A program made the translations under genes and the position numbers. A stretch of 64,000 nt of DNA, taken from NCBI RefSeq assembly GCF_029784165.1, contig NC_073694.1:54063433-54127432 (forward strand). Reading direction: 5' to 3'. Shown piece by piece: positions 55,740-64,000 of this stretch (the stretch's first letter is position 1; each line of letters opens with the position of its first letter). The DNA comes from Wyeomyia smithii. Taxonomy: Eukaryota > Arthropoda > Insecta > Diptera > Culicidae. The notes below the pieces were generated by a model. It was not told the origin of the DNA and did no database searches. It saw only the letters and a program-made list of their open reading frames with translations.

Positions 55740-56815
55740 TGAAGCAGGCAAAATTCTGTCAATTTTTAAATGGCCAAAACTTCACGAAAAATGAATCAAT
55801 TCAGACAAAACAGGTTTCATTTTACTGGAAAACTGTCCTAGATTCCTAGTATAACTTGAGAACTGGACGTGACCAAGGGTCACTGGAAATGTTTCAGATT
55901 TCCGGAGTGTGTGCTAAAGTGTACATTTTTGCAACGCGTAGAACTTTTTCTGACATTCTGTTTCTCATAGGTTTATATGTTGTCAATACATCGAAATTTA
56001 TTTCAGGTTCATTGGTAGCCAAAGATTGAAAATTCGCCAAGGAATCATCGAGGTATGAATTTATTAAGTATGGGTGCTGATTTTGGCGGTTTTTTCCCTG
56101 TTGGGTACTAATTTTCTTTGAGCTTGCAGCACTCTAGCAGAATTCAATCGAACATTGTGGGTGTGTAGGTCTTATTAAACCAAGCAACTTTGCAAACTTG
56201 CGTTTGAAAATTTATCTGGATTAACATTTAAAAAGGTCAGATTGAAAGTTGAGACCATGATAATTGTTAGTCAAAACTTCGATCATCATGTGACAAATTT
56301 CAGGAACTCATTACTGAAAATTGCACTCTTCAGGATGGGGTAAGTTCATCAAAGCAGTCCCAAATGTTTGCATGCTTTGGTTGGAAAAAAAATTCAAAAA
56401 TAAATGGTAACATGTGTACCGTTTTTTGAACCCGTTTGTCCCGTTTTTAACCCGAGAAAATCTGGTCAGCCTACTTCAAAAATATAAAAAAATGAGTTTA
56501 AGATCCTGCTCTGAAAAAATATAATTTAAAAAAAAAAAATTATTTTAGAAAATATCGGTGATCTCAGATTTTTTTTAAATGAAATATTTTAGATAGACAA
56601 TTTAGTTGCCTAAAACGTTCTATGTGTTGCAAAAATGTACACTTTGACACAAACTCTTGAAATCCGAAACATTTTCGGTGTAGGTTGGTCACACCAAGTT
56701 CCCAAGTAATACTAATATAATACTGTTTTCTAGTGAAATGAAACCGGTTATCAAAATTGATTCATTTTTCGTAAAGTTCTGGTCATTTAAAATTCGAGAA
56801 AATTTTATTTATCTC
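55740..56815. mobile_element. Element with about 190-bp inverted arms
   Basis: 55750-55945 and 56630-56810 are reverse complements at moderate identity. Shared words include AACTTCACGAAAAATGAATCA, TTTCATTT and TGTACATTTTTGCAA. Boundaries are approximate. A MITE copy (56226-56474) lies between the arms. Confidence 0.5.
56226..56474 (-). mobile_element. Second copy of the TAGGCTGACCAG hAT MITE, truncated
   Basis: The right end AAAATCTGGTCAGCCTA and the preceding CCCGTTTTTAACCCG match the reversed left end at 22391. GATTGAAAGTTGAG...CATGATAATTGTTAGTCAAAA matches the reverse of 22610-22660. The other end is not clear. Confidence 0.7.
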
Positions 56816-57453
56816 AATTTTTTGTCTACCCCAGGATATTTTTTGGCGCAACAATTTCGTTGATTTGGATTTTTAGTGGAACTAAAAATTGTTTGTTGGG
56901 TAACAGATACTTCAAACTTAAACAGTTCCAAGTTAAACTAAACAATTACCAGAGAATTACCAATAGACTGCCGCTATGCATGTCTATCATATTATAAGAG
57001 TTGGCAAGCCAAAGAAAATGCATTTTATTACAATTTCGTGTCATTGCTTTTTATGAGATGGTGCGAAAAGTTTGGATATTTTTCTAAAGTTCTCCAGTAC
57101 TGAGTTGTCGAATTTATCTGTTCATAGGAAACTAAAAACTATAAATACCTTTTTAGTTACCATTATTTCTCAGAAACTCAGTGACATCCGGGGCGAACCT
57201 TCACACTACCCCCAACAATGCTAAATCTTGTCGAATAGCAACAAATACCCAGCGGCAAAAGCAACTCCTGGGGAAGGGTAGGTGAGGTCTCCTTCTTTTG
57301 GGTCTCCTCCAGTAACCAGCCGCACTGACTTGTGCTCACCCTTATAATATCGATAATTATCGTTAACGTCAAAAAGTTAACGATAATATCGATGTCAAGC
57401 ACTTATCGATATTATCGATAAGTATCGATAAGTTTCCCATCACTAGTCCTTAG

Positions 57454-58529
57454 GCCTCATTCGTTTTTCAATTTTTCCTGGTACGGACGTGGATTGTCCT
57501 TTTTCTGGTACAGGCAGTACAAGATTCTGTAAAATAAGGAGTGCAAAATGGTAGCCATCTGTACTGAAGCTAAATTGCCCTGCGAATTTTCTTGTGATGC
57601 CGTGAGTTAACGACCGCAAGAAAATTCCGCAGAGGCAATATCACGTTTCGAAAACATTTTGCTGTAAGATAAGACGATGTGTAAAGTTGACGGTAGCAGA
57701 AAATTAGCAGGTAAGTGTGCAAAATGTCGCAGTAAAATTGTCGGTTTATACTTAGTTTCGGTTTTTAATTATACAATTGCATGCCTTAAGCGTTGATAAA
57801 CATTGAGATAACATTTTACTTGCCCGTAATTTGTAAGAATATTAACTTTGATTGACGTTACTAGTGTAGTTTCTACTGCGTAGAAAGTGGTAAGACGCCA
57901 TTACGATTTTTTAATTAGACCGGCTGGTTTGTTAATCGATATCGAACTAGTAGATCATATAATATAAAGCAATGCTCTATTCATTTTCGGTTAGGAGTAA
58001 TCTTTGTAGTAACGCTAAGTAGATTGCTAATAATTGAAATGCAGACTAAAGGCAAATAATCAGTACCAACTATTTTGTATAGCAGCTCCGATTGAGTCAT
58101 ACTTATTTGATTTCACTCAAACCAAAAGCAATGTTTCGTATCGCGATGAGTCCAAATTAATTTTCTTGTGACTTTTCCATTACAGATCGGACCGATGGTT
58201 AATTTGCTGGAAATGGACCGAACAGACTAAAAATAACGCTTCATTTTAAATTGTATTGTTTATTGTAACACAATGGTTAGCCTTATATAACAAAAGTTTG
58301 CATGATAATAAACTATAGTTGCAAAACAGCCATTTTCATTACGATTGAAAGAAAGCACGATTTGTTAGCCTATTTGGATGTATGTCATCTTGTTCAAAAA
58401 ACAAAAAAAAACTAAACAGGTTTCCTGCACCTCTTCCTGGAACCACTTATCACTATGCACTGTGTCCCGAACTCGTTCACTCACGCACATTCTGCCGTTA
58501 CATTTTTGTGCTGTGGTGCAGGATGGTCT
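57454..58529. other. Intergenic DNA and PMP70 3' UTR
   Basis: No gene recognised. TTTATT at 58259-58264 reads AATAAA on the minus strand, about 266 bases past the PMP70 stop, and may be its polyadenylation signal. Confidence 0.5.
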
Positions 58530-61500
58530 CTACGAACCAAACTGCTGTTCACTGCCATCGATTTCCGCGAAATCGTACGCACCGTGGCCGTCAAATTGCA
58601 GATAGTAGTCATGATGCTTCCACAGGGACTTACGATGCGAAACGGTGAACAGAGTAATGCCCACTTTGCGGCAATATTCGTACATGCTTCCTTCAACATC
58701 TACAGAGACCGCCGATGTGCATTCGTCCAGGATTGCAAACTGTGGATTATGATAGAACAATCTGGCCATGGCGATGCGTTGCTTTTCGCCTCCTGACAAC
58801 ACATCAATCCAGTCTTCAATGGCGTCCAAACCCTTCTCTCTCACCTGGAGGTAGGTAAGCTGCACCAATTCCAGGTAGGCTAAGAGGTCAGCGTCTGTTT
58901 TGCCGCGTCGTTTCATTTCTTGGTGAGTATGGGGGTAGATAATCTGAAATTGATTGTAACCATGATTGAGAATGAATTAGGTAATGTATTGTTAAAATGC
59001 GTTTACCTGATCTCTCAATGTGCCAAGGGTCATGTATGGTCTTTGGGGAATGTAAAACAGTTTTCCAGCTGGTGGTTTCGTAACTTTACCACCCCAAGTT
59101 GGCCACAGCTCACCCAGAATACGGAACAGACTGCTCTTGCCGCAACCGTTAGGACCGCACACGAGCACGTTCATACCCGAACGGACTTCAAAGTTCAAAT
59201 CTTTCACCAGCACATCACCGTTGGGGGTTACCAGAGGTACGCGTTCAAATTTGATTATGTTATCCTGGAACTTCAGTAAACCCTTGCCGGGGCCAATGTC
59301 AGCATCTGCCACTGCGGAATTGCTTACCATTGTCCGTTCGTAACGACCAGAATTAAGCTCTTTGAGAACGACTGTCAACTCTGTCATGCGAGTTGTGAAA
59401 CCGGCCAAGCGGGACATTTCGCGCCCAGCTAAAACTAATCGTCCGATGGCTTCGGCAAGTTTCACCAGCATACGGCCGAATGTATAATATCTCTAGAATT
59501 ATACACAATTTTATTTAAAGATATATTGTGGAGCATAATCGACATGGACGGCTTACACTTAATCGTTCGCTTGCCTGGGCACCGGTTAGCAGCGGGTGGT
59601 TCGGCTCGAAGAATGGTAGCGACACAGCCCAAAAGCCAACCACCGTGGCGATGTCTACAAAATACAAAAGGAAAATTATTACGACACCACTCGAAAGATC
59701 GCTTCCACTGATAAAAAGGCTTACATTTGGCAACCATATTGTCAATTATACCCATGCCAACGCGGAATTCCAAAAACTTTCTCAAATGTGCTACCAACTT
59801 GTTGAAACTGGCCAAAATGGTGAGTTTTTCCCGATTGTTTCCCTTGTAGAATGCGATCTGAAATTGGAATAACAAAAAAGCGGTTAATTGAGTGGTTAAT
59901 CAAAACTAAATTTATCAATGTAACTTGCTATTTTATGCGAGCGTATATGTTCGTATGAATATTTTTTTATGTAAAAGGTGATTCCTAACTGAAGTGAACT
60001 ACGATAGACTTTGGCAACAATTCTTAAAGTAAATGGGGAAAATGGAAACTTTCAACGATGTTTCCTACATTTAGAGTTTATGGAGGTGAAACACTTATGC
60101 TATCATTGTTAATAGTTTAAAAAGTTTCTAAATAATTAACAAGTCGTAAGCTCAGTCATAAAATGTAAAAAAACTGAGAGCTAGCAGTTGAAAATTCAAG
60201 AAATGTCAACTTGCTTCAATTGGAGGTACCCAGCCACTTATCATAAGTCGATATCATAAGCGTGCATTCAATTTAAAATTGCAAAAATTGAAAAACAATA
60301 AGTCTGATACTCTGAGTAATGTTTCCCCCCGCATAAAAAAGTACAATTCACGAACCTTGCATTGTGCATTGAATTTCGTATATAAGTTTGCTATGAAATA
60401 TTCGCAGTAAACTCGAAAAGCAAATCTGGAAAAGCTAAGAATAACATTCATGATGAAGTGAACATGCACGAAAAGGTCGGAAATCCACAAAACGAAAATT
60501 GAAATTTAGATGGAAATAAAAAATGCCATGACGGTAACAAAATTGGTACTTAAAGGGAACTAATAATAAAAAAGCTACCTTTTAATGCCACAAAAAATCT
60601 AAAAAAATACCAACTGATATATAATTTAGGTATATATTTTCCAGTGCGAACTTCGTTTTGAACTTCAAAAAACTTAATTCCTGGGACAATTAAATTAATA
60701 TGCAGTTCTACTTCATTAGAGGCAGTTCTACTTCAAACACACGACCATTTAGAGATGATATTCCCAACGATTTTGGAAATCAAAACATACGCAGAAATAA
60801 TCGATTTTACTCGATGTTCCCTAGCTTGATTAACATACTTTTGTCATTACCACTTACCTCTTCTGAATTGGTGATCAGCCTGCTGTTAACGTATCGGAAC
60901 TCTCCTTCCAGTTTCTGCTCCATAACCGTCAACCGACCTAAAAAAAAGCAAAATATTATTTCGTCAGTGGCTGTGCTTACTACACAGTGTGCATTGGGTA
61001 AAACCTGTTGGTTTGCGTAAATTGGTCAGGAACACTCCAGAGAAGAACAGATAAAGCAGCAAGATGCCCGGTGTGGTGCCGCCCAGGTTGGTTGTCAGCC
61101 TATACACGTATATCACGATATCCAGCAGCGGTTTGCAGATGTTGGAGTAGAGATCAGTCACACTTTCGCAAAACTTGTCGATATCGGTCGTCAGCAGCTG
61201 ATCCGCGTTAGCTATTCGGTTGTCCAGGTTGGACATTTTGTAGTAGGTGAACCCTCTGGAGGAAAAAAAAAAACAACAGTTATTATGAATCGAATCTAAC
61301 ACTTACTCTGCGGCCTACTTCAGGTACTCTGCGTATAAATATTGTGATAGATTCGTTCTAAATCTAAGTTTCAGTTCACCTATGCTCCATTTGAGTACGT
61401 TGTTTACTACCGCAATCTGAAACGATAGAGAAAGATATGAATTTGACGGTTGCTACTATTATAAGAACCATTGCAAGCTTACCGCTGGCAGGGCCGATAA

Positions 61501-61673
61501 ATACTTGACCAACGCAGACCTGAACCGTGCTTTATTCATTGTGATTATGGTGCTCTCGATGGCGGTTGCATTCTGGATCATCCAAATATCGCTGATTGAC
61601 CGTGCGATCAGTGCAGCTGCGATTACCAGCAGCAGTCCATTTTCGGCACTCCATGTTTTAGGGATAATAATCT
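58530..61673 (-). CDS. Pmp70: Peroxisomal ABC half-transporter ABCD3 / PMP70, 5'-partial
   Basis: Eight minus-strand exons: 61483-61673, 61319-61416, 61005-61255, 60858-60937, 59725-59857, 59557-59654, 59007-59492 and 58530-58943. All phases agree, giving about 583 residues of the roughly 660 expected. The N-terminal 70-80 residues lie beyond the window. Transmembrane half: DIWMIQNATAIESTIIT, the EAA-like FTYYKMSNLDNRIANADQ, and YVNSRLITNSEEIAFYKG. ATPase half: ITPNGDV-like strand, Walker A GPNGCGKSS, FYIPQRPYMTLGTLRDQ, signature LSGGEKQR, Walker B FAILDECTSA and H-loop TVSHR. PMP70 dimers import acyl-CoAs and other lipids into peroxisomes. DIWMIQN, YERTMVS and the FGS C terminus separate ABCD3 from ABCD1/2. 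Donor AA|GTAGGC (61319) avoids a stop and restores YLKGFTYYKM. Confidence 0.95.
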
Positions 61674-64000
61674 CTGGAAGTAGATTAAAACAATTTCATA
61701 TGATGAGTGATTATGATGATCATTTATTAAGTGACAGAAGTGTAGAAATATTAAACATATTGGATATTTGAAATTTTTTTCCGCACATTTCATGCACCGT
61801 TACCATAAAGCCGTGATACAGTCAGGCAGAAACTTTGATATTGACCTTGATTAATTGCTAGTATTTTAAAACGAGTTTTGGCTGCCTGTCTAGTGGCTGA
61901 CACAGTGCCATATGCAGGGGGCTTCGATAGGCACACCGTTATGCTGATTTGCTTGATGTCGTGAAATCAAACACACAAACGAATATGTTGCAAAGCGGTT
62001 GCTGACCTCAGGGGCCATGCTAGATCTATTATTAGTTAACTTTTGCTTAAGAAATTTGTATGGTTCAAGTCCACCTGTTTGCTTTGCTTAAACATAGGTG
62101 CCACCTGTTTACTTAATGTGACTCTGCACATTGAAACCAGTAAATCAGCAGATCAGTTTTACAATAGCTCTTGTATTGGTACAGGTTGACTGAAAACCTA
62201 TTATATCACAGTCGAGTTCCAAAATTTACTGGCAAAAAATGCAGTTTTTCCTTTCACTTTCGGCATCAGTTCGTTTTGTATCGCTTCATACCATAGCAAA
62301 CAGATATTATGGGTCAAAAAGTGAAATCACTTTATTTAGGTAAAATTTTCTACGATTGTCATTATTTTTAGTAGCCATGGAATGAATTTTTCTCGATTTT
62401 TTTAGCTCAGCCGATTGGTTTAACGAACTGCAGGCACGTCTTCGACGGACCTAATGCGCGTAACGCGTGTTCTGTCAGCATGACTTGCAGCTCTCGGCAA
62501 AAGCTTGTTTGATTGAATTTCAACTCTTATCGAAGTTTACGGTCCGCAGCGTCGCTCGCTACGCGCGTTGGTGAACCGATGGTAGCCTTTGAAGTCACAG
62601 GCAGGCAGTTAGGTCTGTAGTATGACCTAAGATTTGGCTAATTTATTTTTACCCGCAGTAACGGCATCAATGCCCCCGAGTAACTAGAATTGAAACGATA
62701 GAAATGTAAACAGTTGCTGATTTTAATCTAGTAGCATTAAGAATTAAGAATCTCATAATGCATGTCTTACATTTTTCAACTACATTTCTTCCTACAGCTG
62801 CTAACAAAAAAAGGTGATTCCAACTGTACTGTAGAAACGATGACTTAATTCAGGTTGTGAACCGATGTTTCTTGGTACTAACGAAAATGCTAAGCAAATA
62901 TTGAAAGAAACATTAGCGTCAATAATGCAGGTAGAGTACTAACGAAACCTTGGCGCATAGTAACTTGCTTAGCGAAAAAACTGTTCAAAGATTTAAGAAC
63001 AGATCTAATATTAAACCTCGCATCTACCAGGATGCAGTTTTTTGGGAGAAATATTTGAAGAACATTGTACCATATTTCGAGTTTAATTGAAAATCGTACG
63101 GTTTTATCGTACGTAAGTTATATAGAAGTGATTATGACAACCATGATTAGATAAGTCGCGACACGTGTACTATAGTCACAGTAATTACTAGTCTGCCGGA
63201 CTGGATTTGGGAAACCAGTTTAAACCGTCAAAACGGGAATTTTGTGTCGATTTTGTGCCGAATTTAGCAGTTAAAGAATTGTGAGTTGTGACCGCCTAGA
63301 AATGAGATATACATTGAATAAGCCATAATTATTACGACGGCGTTAATCTAAGCTATTGTCCGTGTTCTTTTCATTCATTTCAAGAGTTTTAAGCTGTCAT
63401 TCAGTTGTAGCGTAGGTTGTCTTATTTATCAGCTTCTTAGTTGGTCTGTTGTTGAATAATGAATTGATTTAAGTCATTTCATGAAAATGCTAGCGTGGAC
63501 ATAGAAATGCATTCATAAACAACTTCTAAGATACAGCAGATATGGGGATGCATTATTGTTGCTTTAATAGAGAGCCCTTAGAGTCACTCAATCAGGAATA
63601 AAAAAATAGTTCTGAGATAGAAAAAATGGTGTCAATGTCTTCCAAGAAAATAGTTCATAGTCACATAAAACATCTAGTATCTTAACAATACATGGTTAGG
63701 AACTACCCAAACGCAAAACATCTCTACTTCATGGACAATTCTTGACCCAAGCTGCATTATATTTGCACGCGTTTGCTGCATGTGCTCCGCCTGTATCTGG
63801 GTATTAGTGAGTTATCTGAGTGACAGTTGCGCCCAAGTTTGTTATCTGCGCGGCTATCGGTTAGGAAGTTCGATAACACTTTGCGCAATCATTTCGTTGT
63901 TCGGTTAGTAATAGCAAAGTCTGGTTGTGACTAGATCTTTGAACCTTGTACGGTAGATACGATTTAGAATGACATTCGCATTTTTGTTACAGCTGAAGAC
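61674..64000. other. Probable PMP70 intron or upstream region, nothing else seen
   Basis: The exon ending at 61673 needs an upstream partner, which I could not find in this stretch. No other gene, RNA or clear repeat is supported. Confidence 0.5.

Larger units (their letters stand above)
53791..57443. mobile_element. Composite insertion with ends GTGATGGGAAA / TTTCCCATCAC
   Basis: Inverted ends (TA)GTGATGGGAAA at 53789 and TTTCCCATCAC(TA) at 57445 carry TATCGATA-rich subterminal arrays on both sides. Flanking TA dinucleotides are the only candidate duplication. The 3.65-kb interior holds a mariner relic and several other elements, so much of its length is later insertion. Confidence 0.6.
53459..57445 (+). 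mobile_element. TAGAGA-ended hAT-like element (copy 3) with 8-bp TSD, containing a large insertion
   Basis: An exact 8-bp GTCCTTAG lies at 53451-53458 and again at 57446-57453, about 4 kb apart. The element itself is 53459-53790 (TAGAGACCTTTTTACG ... GTCACTTATCTCTA). The rest, 53791-57443, is a younger insertion into its terminal TA. The 332-bp unit is the best-preserved member of the family also seen at 43702-45106 and 45107-45329. It carries a short frame beginning MVKSDKKSEQRDAM. Confidence 0.65.

Overview
This is a stretch of insect nuclear genome, most likely from a mosquito (Culicidae, probably culicine). The protein-coding genes have clear animal/insect orthologues with short GT-AG introns. 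The intergenic DNA is AT-rich and crowded with transposons typical of mosquitoes: tRNA-derived SINEs resembling the Feilai type, many small hAT/MITE elements, a DD37E mariner relic, LOA/RTE-like non-LTR elements and Ty3/gypsy LTR elements. The species cannot be named from the sequence alone.

Layout. 1-7864: five-prime-truncated ARHGEF10-type Rho guanine nucleotide exchange factor (+), six visible coding exons. 7865-14509: non-coding, with a hairpin MITE, degraded reverse transcriptase, a tRNA-SINE head and a nested pair of hAT-like elements. 14510-14826: the last two coding exons of an SLC6 (GABA-type) neurotransmitter transporter (+), with no upstream exons visible. 15.9-25.3 kb: a transposon block with an RTE-type fragment inside a minus-strand LOA-like element, a deleted gypsy element with one LTR, a hAT MITE, a 16-bp minisatellite, and a 1.6-kb hAT-like element with a SINE inside it. 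25.8-40.5 kb: a compact gene island holding an unrecognised secreted/membrane protein (+), a CREBZF-like bZIP (-), Bub3 (+), a ZAD zinc-finger gene (-), IscU (+), mRpS14 (-), TSPO (-), a possible small secreted peptide (-) and a second ZAD zinc-finger gene (-). 40.8-57.5 kb: a deeply nested transposon block. Its centrepiece is a 5,983-bp gypsy element (45330-51312, minus) with identical 145-bp LTRs and a 5-bp target duplication, yet with broken gag and pol and two DNA transposons inside it. 58530-61673: eight 3' coding exons of the peroxisomal half-transporter ABCD3/PMP70 (-), whose N-terminal exons lie beyond the window.

The host genes are mostly housekeeping: mitochondrial Fe-S assembly (IscU), mitochondrial translation (mRpS14), outer-membrane TSPO, spindle checkpoint (Bub3), peroxisomal lipid import (PMP70), transcription factors and Rho signalling. 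They show no operon-like logic. Bub3/ZAD-1 and IscU/mRpS14 are convergent pairs; CREBZF-like/Bub3 and ZAD-1/IscU are divergent pairs.

I found no gene system that is clearly new. The most notable material is the transposon stratigraphy, where exact target-site duplications give insertion order, plus several non-autonomous families that recur within the window and may be undescribed. Exon boundaries were chosen by eye from reading frame, family conservation and GT-AG sites, and no search was run.
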